Source: Trueperaceae bacterium (GTDB taxonomy: Bacteria; Deinococcota; Deinococci; Deinococcales; Trueperaceae). Taken from it: a stretch of 35,084 bases of DNA. Position numbers and translations under genes: made by a program. Under the pieces are notes generated by a model. It worked only from the letters and a program-made list of their open reading frames with translations, was not told the DNA's origin and ran no database searches. The stretch's first letter is position 1, and the number at the start of each line of letters is the position of its first letter. The stretch spans positions 1 to 35,084 of the forward strand of contig JAGQHN010000048.1 of NCBI GenBank assembly GCA_020431825.1, written 5' to 3'. Shown here piece by piece: positions 28,034-35,084 of this stretch.

Positions 28034-29647
28034 ATGCTCGAGCCCAAAGCCAGCTACCAGGAACTTTATGACACCTTTTATTGGCATATTCCTGAGCACT
28101 ACAACATTGGTCTGGATGTTTGCGATAAGTGGGCTGACCGTGAGCCAGAGCGCTTGGCACTCATCCATAAATCAAGAGATGGGTTTGTAAGTCAGTACAG
28201 CTTTGCTCAGGTTCGGGACTTAGCCAATCAAACAGCGAACTTGTTTCGGTCGGTGGGTTTAAACAGGGGAGACCGAATTGGTATTTTTTTACCCCAAACC
28301 CCAGAAACAGCCTATGCTCATGTAGCTGCTTACAAAATGGCTGCGGTTGCAGTGCCGCTTTTTACGCTATTTGGCCCAGATGCCCTCGAGTACCGCATTA
28401 ACAATGCAGGTATTTCTGCCATTCTTACCGATAAATCTGGTGTAGAAAAATTAAAGGGGTTAGCGGGCAGGCTCGAGCCGCTTAAGTACATTTTTTGCAT
28501 CGACAGTGCTGAAACAGGTATCATCGATTTTCATAAAGAACGGGAAAAACAGAGTCCTGAGTTTGAGGCTGTACAAACCCACGCCGAAGACCCGGCATTC
28601 TTAATTTTCACCAGTGGCACTACAGGCAATCCTAAAGGAGCGCTGCACGCGCACCGCAGTTTGCTGGGGCATATTCCAGGGGTCGATATGGCCTATAACT
28701 TTTTACCCCGTAAGGCGGATAGATTCTGGACCCCTGCAGACTGGGCCTGGATTGGTGGTCTTTACGATGTCCTTATGCCTGCCTGGCATCACGGTATCTC
28801 TGTTGTAAGTCACCGCTTTGAGAAATTTAACGCTGAGGAAGCGTTTAAACTCATGGCTGATTTTTCGGTTCGAAACAGCTTTTTGCCTCCTACTGCCTTA
28901 AAGTTTATGCGCGTAGTGAAAAACCCGAAAGAGCGTTTTGCTTACAAGTTGCGCAGTGTGGTAAGTGCGGGTGAAAGTTTGGGTGCAGAACTACTCGAGT
29001 GGGGCAAAGAAACCTTTGGCCTGACCATCAACGAATTTTATGGGCAGACCGAATACAACATTTTTGTCAGCTCCTGTAGCGCTATCATGCCCACCAAGCC
29101 AGGCATAATTGGGCGGGCGGCACCGGGTCATACTGTAGCCATCCTAGACGGGCAGGGTAAGGAACTGCCTCGCGGTGAAATTGGTCAGATTGCAGCTAAA
29201 ACACCCAATCCGATTGCTTTTTTAGGTTACTGGCAAAACCCCACGGCAACTCAGGAAAAATATTTTGGTGACTGGCTCTTAACCGGCGATCAAGGCAGTA
29301 TGGATGACGAGGGCTATATAAAATTTGTGGGTCGTAATGATGACCTGATTACCAGTGGTGGTTACCGCATTGGGCCGGGCGAAATAGAAAACTGTTTACT
29401 GAGTCACCGGGCAGTAAAAATGGCAGCCGTGGTTGGCGTACCAGACCCAGAGCGAACCGAAATTGTTAAGGCTTTTATTATCCTTGAGGAGGAATTAGAG
29501 GGGAGTGAACTGTTAAAACGAGAACTGCAAGACTATGTGAAAACAAGGCTTTCTGCCCACGAATATCCGCGCTTGATTGATTTTGTAGACAGCTTTCCCA
29601 TGACGACAACAGGCAAAATCATGCGCCGCGAGTTAAGGAAAAGTTGA
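28034..29647 (+). CDS. Acyl-CoA synthetase (AMP-forming, medium-chain/acetyl-CoA synthetase-like)
   Basis: Activates a carboxylic acid to its CoA thioester via an adenylate; cytosolic. 537 residues with all ANL-family motifs: LIFTSGTTGNPKGALH (phosphate loop), WTPADWAWIGGLYDVLMPAW typical of the medium-chain acyl-CoA synthetase group, NEFYGQTEYN, LLTGDQGSMDDEGY, GRNDDLITSGGYRIGPGEIE (hinge), and the catalytic lysine in TTTGKIMRREL. AAGGA precedes the ATG. It has its own terminators on both sides. Acid specificity cannot be given; fatty, branched or aromatic acids are possible. CTCGAG follows the start codon directly (28037). Confidence 0.93.
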   Translation: MLEPKASYQELYDTFYWHIPEHYNIGLDVCDKWADREPERLALIHKSRDGFVSQYSFAQVRDLANQTANLFRSVGLNRGDRIGIFLPQTPETAYAHVAAYKMAAVAVPLFTLFGPDALEYRINNAGISAILTDKSGVEKLKGLAGRLEPLKYIFCIDSAETGIIDFHKEREKQSPEFEAVQTHAEDPAFLIFTSGTTGNPKGALHAHRSLLGHIPGVDMAYNFLPRKADRFWTPADWAWIGGLYDVLMPAWHHGISVVSHRFEKFNAEEAFKLMADFSVRNSFLPPTALKFMRVVKNPKERFAYKLRSVVSAGESLGAELLEWGKETFGLTINEFYGQTEYNIFVSSCSAIMPTKPGIIGRAAPGHTVAILDGQGKELPRGEIGQIAAKTPNPIAFLGYWQNPTATQEKYFGDWLLTGDQGSMDDEGYIKFVGRNDDLITSGGYRIGPGEIENCLLSHRAVKMAAVVGVPDPERTEIVKAFIILEEELEGSELLKRELQDYVKTRLSAHEYPRLIDFVDSFPMTTTGKIMRRELRKS

Positions 29648-29671
29648 GGGATAGCTGTAAAAAGCTATCCC
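29648..29671. terminator. Hairpin between the acyl-CoA synthetase and small-protein genes
   Basis: GGGATAGCT (29648-29656) and AGCTATCCC (29663-29671) form a 9-bp stem after both convergent genes. Flanking T runs are poor, so it is a weak terminator or 3'-end stabiliser. Confidence 0.6.
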
Positions 29672-29679
29672 ACTATCAT

Positions 29680-29877
29680 TTAGCTACGAACGTGACGACC
29701 TTCAGCACTGAAGGCTTCAGCAAAAAATTGTTTTACCTTGACAAAGAATGCGGGTGTTTCGGGGCTCGAGTCCTTTTTGCCTTTTGCAAAAAATACCCAG
29801 GGTTCAGCTTTAGGTGCATCTCCGCGAAATTCGGCAACTCTTTCTTGTCCATAAGCAAGTACATGTAGAGGATCCAT
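29680..29877 (-). CDS. Small protein of unknown function, 65 residues
   Basis: No family recognised. The start MDPLHVLAYGQERVAEFRG has AAGGAAG about 8 bases upstream, and the gene ends 8 bases before a hairpin. Its composition is mildly charged, with a Phe-rich centre (AFFVKVKQFFAEAF) and a C-terminal EGRHVRS. No signal peptide or membrane span. The ribosome site, hairpin and plausible composition argue that it is real. CTCGAG at 29765 is read as Ser-Ser. Confidence 0.6.
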   Translation of the reverse strand: MDPLHVLAYGQERVAEFRGDAPKAEPWVFFAKGKKDSSPETPAFFVKVKQFFAEAFSAEGRHVRS

Positions 29878-30210
29878 ATGATCTTCCTTTCTTTAAATTC
29901 TAAAATTAGGGGTTTGATTTGGGATTTGTTTCACAAATGCCCAGCAGAAGAGTATTAATTGTGTTCTCAGGATAAATTTTAAGTAGTCTTTGGAACTTCG
30001 ACTAGCTTGTATGGGCGCTTCTGCCCGCCGTCAAGACATAGTATAGAGCAAAATATCTTACAGAATTATAAAACTAAGCACAAACTGCGTAAAGCTTACG
30101 AAAGGAGGCTCTTCTATAAAGTTTGCGCTAGATATAAGGCCTATGTCTGAGAATAGAAAGAGTGTTATGAAAGGCTCGAGCAAAGGAAATCTCGAAAGTG
30201 AAACAAAAAA
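29878..30210. other. Gap of 330 bases without a supported gene
   Basis: Holds a strong Shine-Dalgarno-like AAAGGAGG at 30101-30108 with no start codon in range, a small GGGCG/CGCCC-type hairpin near 30014-30030 and a CTCGAG at 30175. A 37-codon frame from ATG 30143 runs through the next terminator and into the redoxin gene's stop region and looks fortuitous. Confidence 0.4.
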
Positions 30211-30233
30211 AGAGCGGGCAACTTGTCCGCTCT
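30211..30233 (-). terminator. Terminator of the redoxin gene
   Basis: On the minus strand AGAGCGG and CCGCTCT (30233-30211) form the stem, extendable with a G-T pair, followed by seven T's. Confidence 0.85.
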
Positions 30234-30252
30234 CAAAGGTGGAATTTAAGCG

Positions 30253-30846
30253 CTAAGCGTTTGTATAGACCAGATCACAAGCTTCAGCAGGCATCCAGTG
30301 GGCATCTTGACCATCCCACTTAACATTGCAACCCAGGGGATTGGTTATAGGGGTTGAAATTGCTTTGCCTGCAAGGTGCTCGGTCAGCGCATTCTCAAGG
30401 TCATTTACCGTCATTTTAGAGCTGTCTTTGGGGCTATCAACACCGCGACCGGTGTAAACAAGCTTGCGGTTTTCGTCAAAAACATAAAAGTGAGGGGTTC
30501 TCAGTGCGCCGTAGGCCGCAGCAACCTCCTGCGATTCATCTCTTAAATAAACCCAGGGAAACTTATGCTCATTCATGCGTGAAACCATGTGCTCAAAGCT
30601 GTCCGTTGCGTTGGTATTGACACTGTTAGAATTAATACCTACAAATTTAACGCCCTGATCTGCAAACTTTTCAGCTGTTTTACGGGTTACTTCATCAGAC
30701 CCAATGACGTATGGGCAGTGATTGCAGGTAAAAAAGACAACCAGCGTTTTAGCATCATCGAAATCTGAGAGTTTATAGGTTTTGCCGTCGGTAGCGGGAA
30801 GTTCAAAAGCGGGTGCCTGTTCTCCGAGTTCTAGCGTAAATGCCAT
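30253..30846 (-). CDS. Thioredoxin-like redoxin (AhpC/TSA family)
   Basis: 197-residue thioredoxin-fold protein. Start [29 protein letters not shown] is typical of AhpC/TSA members. The active-site CxxC is CNHC at 41-44 ([14 protein letters not shown]), then the cis-proline region [22 protein letters not shown]. No signal peptide, so it is probably cytosolic. GGAG lies 8 bases upstream of the ATG. It stands alone between two terminating regions. Likely a thiol-disulfide reductase or thioredoxin-like peroxidase; which one cannot be decided. Confidence 0.9.
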   Translation of the reverse strand: MAFTLELGEQAPAFELPATDGKTYKLSDFDDAKTLVVFFTCNHCPYVIGSDEVTRKTAEKFADQGVKFVGINSNSVNTNATDSFEHMVSRMNEHKFPWVYLRDESQEVAAAYGALRTPHFYVFDENRKLVYTGRGVDSPKDSSKMTVNDLENALTEHLAGKAISTPITNPLGCNVKWDGQDAHWMPAEACDLVYTNA

Positions 30847-30987
30847 ATGTTTCTCCTTTCGGGTTTCTTCAGTCTAAACGCTAAGGCAAGCCTTACTTAG
30901 TTGGCTGTAAAACGATAGTTGACTAAAAAGGTCAGCAAGAAGGAGGTGAAAAAGGCAGAGTAGAACGTGGAAAAAGAGTAAGGAATA

Positions 30988-31920
30988 TCAATAGTTTACG
31001 GCCTCGAGCCCCTTTAGTCCCAAGATGCTTCTGGCTTCGGCAGGGGTAGCAAGAGGGCGCTCGAGTTCTTCAGCCAGACGTTTGACCTTTTCTACCAGCT
31101 GCATATTGGTAGCAAGTTGCCCACGCCTTAGAAAAATATTATCCTCTAAACCTACCCTGACATGCCCACCCATTGCCATAGAGATAGCCGCCATCTGAAA
31201 CTGCATGGGGTAGCCTACGCCAATCACCGAGTAGCGGTAATTCTCTTTGCCAAAAAGTCGATCAGCCGTCTGAATCATCATCATTAACGACTCGGCTGTG
31301 GCAGCCATGCCACCTAAAACCCCCAGCACAAACTGAATCCAGTAGGGTGGTTTGGCGAAGCCCGTTTTTTCGAGAAATTTGAGATTATGCAAATGCCCTA
31401 TATCGTACGCTTCGAACTCAGGCTTAATCATTTTTGCTTGCATGGTGCTGGCAAATAATTCCATATCTTCAAAGGTGTTGCGAAAGATGAAGCCTTTGCT
31501 GCCCCTTAAGTGCTCTTCTTCCCAGTCGTAGAGATAATCGTCAGAGTTGTAGTGCCGCGCTGCGGTGTGCATGGAGAAGTTCATGCTACCGAGGTTAAAA
31601 GAGGCGAGTTCGCTTTCGCAGTAGCTGGCAGGCTCGAGCCGCTCGAGTGGTGTCATGCCTATCCCACCACCGGTACTGATGCCCACGATGACATCTGACT
31701 TCGCCTTAATGCTACGGGCAATGGTTTTCATCAGCTCTTTGTCAGGAGAAGGGCGACCATTTTTGGGGTCGCGCGCATGAATGTGAATGGCGGTCGCCCC
31801 AAGTTCAGCACAGGCAATGGCGTCGCTCGCAATTTGCTCAGGGGTTATAGGTATGTAGGGGCTTTGCGTAGGAACGGTAGCAGAACCGGTAACCGCAACT
31901 GATAAGACAAGTTTATCCAT
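30988..31920 (-). CDS. Beta-keto acid cleavage enzyme (BKACE, DUF849), copy 1
   Basis: Zinc-dependent enzyme of the Kce family, which condenses a beta-keto acid with acetyl-CoA to give a CoA thioester plus acetoacetate. 310 residues, TIM barrel. Zinc ligands His46 and His48 in AIHIHARDPKNG; further VTGSATVPTQSPYIPITPEQIA at the N-terminus, STGGGIGMTPLERLEPASY, NLGSMNF and VRVGLEDNIF. It is divergent from the dehydrogenase gene, with a second BKACE 2 kb away. Two in-frame CTCGAG at 31633 and 31642 and two more near the C-terminus. Substrate unknown. Confidence 0.94.
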   Translation of the reverse strand: MDKLVLSVAVTGSATVPTQSPYIPITPEQIASDAIACAELGATAIHIHARDPKNGRPSPDKELMKTIARSIKAKSDVIVGISTGGGIGMTPLERLEPASYCESELASFNLGSMNFSMHTAARHYNSDDYLYDWEEEHLRGSKGFIFRNTFEDMELFASTMQAKMIKPEFEAYDIGHLHNLKFLEKTGFAKPPYWIQFVLGVLGGMAATAESLMMMIQTADRLFGKENYRYSVIGVGYPMQFQMAAISMAMGGHVRVGLEDNIFLRRGQLATNMQLVEKVKRLAEELERPLATPAEARSILGLKGLEAVNY

Positions 31921-32116
31921 GAGTTTGCCTCGCGTATTCCCTAACCATCATAGCTCATAGTCAACTCGAACGGTTTACTTAGCACTAAGTTTTGATTTCC
32001 TCTTTTCATTTTTACTTGAACTTGGATACACTGGACGCTAATCAGATTTGTTATGAAACCATGAGCGTGGTTTTGTGTTTAGAAATGCTCGAGTGTTAAG
32101 GTACAGAAAGGTGAGT

Positions 32117-33055
32117 ATGAAAGCTACAACTATGCAGTATCTTGCCGATGGCACGATTGATCTTATAGAAGTGTCTGTAGCTGACCCTCATGATCACGAG
32201 GTGCAAGTACAGGGTGGGGTTTGCGGCATTTGCTCCTGGGACATTGCCACCGCAAAATGGGGAGATCAGATGTCGCCTAAAGCGCCAGCAGGTCATGAAG
32301 GTATGGGTTATGTAGTCAAGCTAGGTCGGGAAGTCAAGGGATTTAAGGAAGGAGATAGGGTGGCCGGTGGTGGTTTTGCCAGTGTACGCAACCTGCCAGC
32401 CTCGAGTCTTTACAAAATTCCCGAGAGCAGTACGCTCGCCGATGAATACTGGATTGTTGAACCTGTATCTTGTGCAGTTACTGGGCTTGATCACTGCCGT
32501 TTACGTCCTGGTGACCGCGTAGCTGTAATTGGAGTGGGCTTTATGGGGATGCTGATTCTTCAGGGGCTCTTACACGCGCCTTTGACTAAGCTTGTCGCAA
32601 TAGATGTTTCTGCATCTCGGCTCGAGCTGGCTAAACAGCTTGGGGTAAAAACGGTTTATAACTCGGCACAACTCGAGCCTGAACGACTCGTTAGCGAACT
32701 CGAGTCTTTTGAGTTTGATGTGGTTGTTGATACTTCAGGGGTGCAAGCAGGTTTGGATCTGGCGACAGACATCGTTAAAAAGGGTGGACTCATAAATCTG
32801 TTTGGCTGGCTCAAAGGCGATCAGGCAAGCTTCAACCCGACCAAATGGCATCTGGGTGGGTTTACCGTTGTGAATTCCTCGCCGTCATCAAAGTTACGCG
32901 ACCCCTTTATACCTGCCATTCGCATGATTCATGAAGGCATTTTTGATTTGCGCCCGCTAGTTACCCATATTGAACCGCTGTCAGCTTATCCTGCGCTCAT
33001 GAAGCAGATTTTACAAGGTGATAAGACCTATCTAAAAGGTGTGATTAAACTTTAA
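32117..33055 (+). CDS. Zinc-type medium-chain alcohol dehydrogenase
   Basis: NAD(P)-dependent dehydrogenase of 312 residues. Catalytic zinc ligands: Cys in GVCGICSWD (36/39), His60-Glu61 in AGHEGMG, Glu115 in VEPVSCA. The nucleotide fold is VAVIGVGFMGML (about 137-147). The loop holding the four structural-zinc cysteines is absent (GDRVAGGGFASVRNLPASSL). I start at ATG 32117, which has AAAGG upstream and aligns with the family; an ATG at 32075 would add 14 unlikely residues. It probably oxidises an alcohol to the keto compound used by the neighbouring cleavage enzymes (inference). GAAGGT/ACCTTC after the stop may be a weak terminator. Confidence 0.9.
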   Translation: MKATTMQYLADGTIDLIEVSVADPHDHEVQVQGGVCGICSWDIATAKWGDQMSPKAPAGHEGMGYVVKLGREVKGFKEGDRVAGGGFASVRNLPASSLYKIPESSTLADEYWIVEPVSCAVTGLDHCRLRPGDRVAVIGVGFMGMLILQGLLHAPLTKLVAIDVSASRLELAKQLGVKTVYNSAQLEPERLVSELESFEFDVVVDTSGVQAGLDLATDIVKKGGLINLFGWLKGDQASFNPTKWHLGGFTVVNSSPSSKLRDPFIPAIRMIHEGIFDLRPLVTHIEPLSAYPALMKQILQGDKTYLKGVIKL

Positions 33056-33161
33056 AGAAACCTATGCCAGTAAAATGCATCCTGAGTCGAGAGTACTCAT
33101 TGAAGGTGCGGATAAGACCTTCCAAATAGACTTTTGCTCGAGGTTTATTTAAAATCAAACC

Positions 33162-33959
33162 ATGAATCAAACAAAGCTAGAGACGGTATTTTCAGGTATC
33201 GCAGGGCAAAAAATACTCATTACGGCTGGTGCATCAGGGATTGGTTACGCCATCGCTGAAACCTTGCACGGGCTGGGCGCTAAACTCATGATTTGCGATA
33301 TCTCAGAGGATGCTCTGGATAAGGCACAGGAACGGCTCGAGGGTTTAGAAACCATCAAGGCAGATGTCTCAAATGAGGCCGACGTTGCACAGATGTTTGA
33401 AAAGCTCGAGAACCGTTTAGGCGGACTTGACGCGCTTATAAACAATGCCGGTATAGCAGGTCCAACTGGCGGGGTTGAAGATATTTCACCCCAAGACTGG
33501 CGCAAATGTCTGGATGTTTGTCTGACAGGTCAGTTTCTCTGTACGCGCTTAGCTGTGCCTCTGCTTAAAGCCGCAGGAGCTGGCTCAATTATTAATATGT
33601 CGTCAGCGGCTGGTAAACATGGCTACGCTTTTCGCACCCCTTATTCATCTGCCAAGTTTGGCGTGATTGGTTTTACCCAGAGCTTAGCCAAGGAACTTGG
33701 GCCTCATCAGATTCGGGTGAATGCCATTTTGCCGGGAGTCGTCGAAGGTGAACGTATGGAGGGCGTCATACATGATCGGGCCAAGCAACTGGGCATTTCC
33801 CATGAAGAAATGAAGGCTATTTACCTGGAAAAAGTGTCTTTAAGAAAAATGGTCAGTCCTTATGATATGGCTGCAATGGTGGCTTTTTTGCTGTCAGATG
33901 GCGGCAAGAATATTTCAGGGCAATCGTTAAGCGTTGATGGCAATGTGGAGACCTTATGA
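33162..33959 (+). CDS. Short-chain dehydrogenase/reductase
   Basis: NAD(P)-dependent oxidoreductase, 265 residues, classical SDR. Cofactor motif TAGASGIG (21-28), NNAG (94-97), catalytic Ser near 147, Tyr161 and Lys165 in YSSAKFG, and the C-terminal LLSDGGKNISGQSLSVDGN. Asp46 (LMICDISED) after strand 2 suggests NAD preference. Its TGA overlaps the ATG of the second cleavage enzyme, so the two are coupled, and it could form the beta-keto acid substrate. No ribosome site; TAAAAT lies 6 bases before the ATG. Confidence 0.93.
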   Translation: MNQTKLETVFSGIAGQKILITAGASGIGYAIAETLHGLGAKLMICDISEDALDKAQERLEGLETIKADVSNEADVAQMFEKLENRLGGLDALINNAGIAGPTGGVEDISPQDWRKCLDVCLTGQFLCTRLAVPLLKAAGAGSIINMSSAAGKHGYAFRTPYSSAKFGVIGFTQSLAKELGPHQIRVNAILPGVVEGERMEGVIHDRAKQLGISHEEMKAIYLEKVSLRKMVSPYDMAAMVAFLLSDGGKNISGQSLSVDGNVETL

Positions 33960-34894
33960 GTAGCCTAAGATCAGGCAAAGTCATCATAAGTTGCGCGATA
34001 ACGGGTGCGATTCATACGCCTTCCATGTCGCCTTACTTACCGATTACGCCAGAACAAATTGCCAAAGAAGCGGTTGCCGCTGCCGAGGCGGGCGCGGCGA
34101 TTTTGCACCTGCACGCCCGTGACCCTGAAACAGGCAAGCCAGACCAGAGTCCTGAAGCCTTTGCTCGCTTTTTGCCCGATATTAAGGCTCAAACCAATGC
34201 GGTTATCAATATAACCACAGGTGGCAGCCCTTACATGCGTGTTGAGGAGCGGGTAAAACCTGCTGCGACCTTTAAGCCAGAACTGGCCTCATTGAATATG
34301 GGTTCAATAAATTTTGGGCTTTACCGCATGCTCGAGCGCCACACTGAGTTTAAGTATGACTGGGAAAAACCTCACCTCGAGTCAACCCGCGACCTCGTAT
34401 TTCGCAACAGTTTTCAGGACATCGAGTACATCTTGGAAACCTGTTATGACAACGGCACCCGTTTTGAGTTTGAGTGCTATGACATTGCCCATCTTTATAA
34501 TCTGGCGCATTTTGTTGACCGGGGTCTGGTGAAGCCGCCCTTTTTCATTCAGTCGGTGTTTGGTCTGTTGGGCGGTATAGGCCCACACGCCGAAGATGTC
34601 GCTCATATGAAGCGCACGGCAGACAGGCTGTTTGGTGATTCGTTTCGTTGGTCAGTCTTGGGAGCAGGTGCAAGTCAACTTCGTATAGCTGCGCAGTCGG
34701 TGTCACTGGGCGGTAATTTGCGGGTCGGGCTCGAGGATAGCCTTTGGGCAGGCAAGGGCAAACTGGCGACGTCTAACGCAATACAAGTTGAGCTGGCCAA
34801 AAAAATCGTTGAGGGTTTAGGCTTAAACCTTGCCAGCCCGGATGAAGCCAGAGAAATCCTGGGCTTAAAAGGCTTTGACAAGGTGGCGTTTTAG
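33956..34894 (+). CDS. Beta-keto acid cleavage enzyme (BKACE, DUF849), copy 2
   Basis: 312 residues, same family as the gene at 30988 but clearly diverged. Zinc ligands His51 and His53 in ILHLHARDPETG; the N-terminus ISCAITGAIHTPSMSPYLPITPEQIA, ITTGGSPYMRVEERVKPAATF, NMGSINF and LRVGLEDSLW match the family. The ATG lies inside the SDR stop (ATGA), and its own stop TAG overlaps the GTG of the next frame, so SDR, cleavage enzyme and the following gene are one unit. Two copies suggest two beta-keto acids or successive steps. Confidence 0.94.
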   Translation: MSSLRSGKVIISCAITGAIHTPSMSPYLPITPEQIAKEAVAAAEAGAAILHLHARDPETGKPDQSPEAFARFLPDIKAQTNAVINITTGGSPYMRVEERVKPAATFKPELASLNMGSINFGLYRMLERHTEFKYDWEKPHLESTRDLVFRNSFQDIEYILETCYDNGTRFEFECYDIAHLYNLAHFVDRGLVKPPFFIQSVFGLLGGIGPHAEDVAHMKRTADRLFGDSFRWSVLGAGASQLRIAAQSVSLGGNLRVGLEDSLWAGKGKLATSNAIQVELAKKIVEGLGLNLASPDEAREILGLKGFDKVAF

Positions 34895-35084
34895 TGACTG
34901 ATGAAGAAAAACGCTTTGCTTACGGAGGGCGAAGCTATCAAATTGTTGAAGAGAAACCGGGGGTTCTGAGCGTTTATCGCCGGAAAAGGGAAGGCCTCGA
35001 GCCTGTTCACGGGGTGAGCGCCTTTCGCATTATTTCAGCCTATCGGCAAAAGGTTGAGGGCATACCTGCACCCAGAAAGCCGAG
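34894..35084 (+). CDS. Unknown protein, 3' end outside the window
   Basis: The GTG at 34894 shares its G with the preceding TAG, and AAGGTGG lies about 8 bases upstream; the frame stays open to the window end (63 codons). It begins MTDEEKRFAYGGRSYQIVE and is rich in Arg, Lys and Glu. I do not recognise the family. Position makes a role in the beta-keto acid pathway likely. CTCGAG at 34996 is read Leu-Glu. Confidence 0.65.
   Translation, partial: MTDEEKRFAYGGRSYQIVEEKPGVLSVYRRKREGLEPVHGVSAFRIISAYRQKVEGIPAPRKP

Noticed and set aside
30143..30256. 37-codon plus-strand frame starting ATG 30143
   Set aside because: It reads through the redoxin terminator hairpin, has only a weak AAGG before it and no family features.

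Overview
This window is a chromosomal, replication-origin-proximal segment of a bacterium in the Deinococcota (Deinococcus-Thermus) line. The best marker is the single-stranded DNA-binding protein of about 275 residues with two OB folds in one chain, lying between rpsF and rpsR. The other support is moderate: near-deinococcal ribosomal protein S6, a cinA next to rny, and several genes whose -10 box sits 5-8 bases before the start codon. Base composition looks clearly more AT-rich than typical Deinococcus or Thermus, so a low-GC or uncultured lineage is likely. I cannot name the species.

Layout. 1-1175: 3' part of proA. 1304-3163: mnmG on the minus strand, divergent from dnaA. 3299-6334: dnaA, an origin region packed with DnaA boxes, then dnaN. 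6642-9343: eno-pyk with translational coupling, closed by a strong terminator. 9723-14349: five-gene cluster of a membrane/TPR-like protein, a ZnuA-like binding protein, an ABC ATPase, an FtsX-like permease and an alpha/beta hydrolase, preceded by a palindromic operator-like site. 14520-16441 (minus): rpsF-ssb-rpsR-rplI. 16708-18954: UMF1-type transporter and polysaccharide deacetylase. 19017-24843 (minus): cinA, rny, prs, rplY, pth. 25204-27915: MoxR-like ATPase plus VWA protein. 28034-30846: acyl-CoA synthetase, a small unknown protein and a redoxin. 30988-35084: a divergent catabolic cluster with two beta-keto acid cleavage enzymes, an alcohol dehydrogenase, an SDR and a truncated unknown gene.

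The most striking signal is not a gene. The palindrome CTCGAG occurs 82 times by hand count (about 7-9 expected), on average every 430 bases. It lies in all three reading frames of genes, in intergenic DNA, in the origin region and in the loop of a terminator. This looks like a highly iterated palindrome comparable to HIP1 of cyanobacteria or to DNA uptake signals. Other points of interest are a second cluster of four perfect DnaA boxes at the end of pth, a putative zinc-type uptake system whose binding protein lacks two canonical histidine ligands, a degenerate deamidase site in CinA, and an unexplained structured element upstream of the MoxR/VWA pair.
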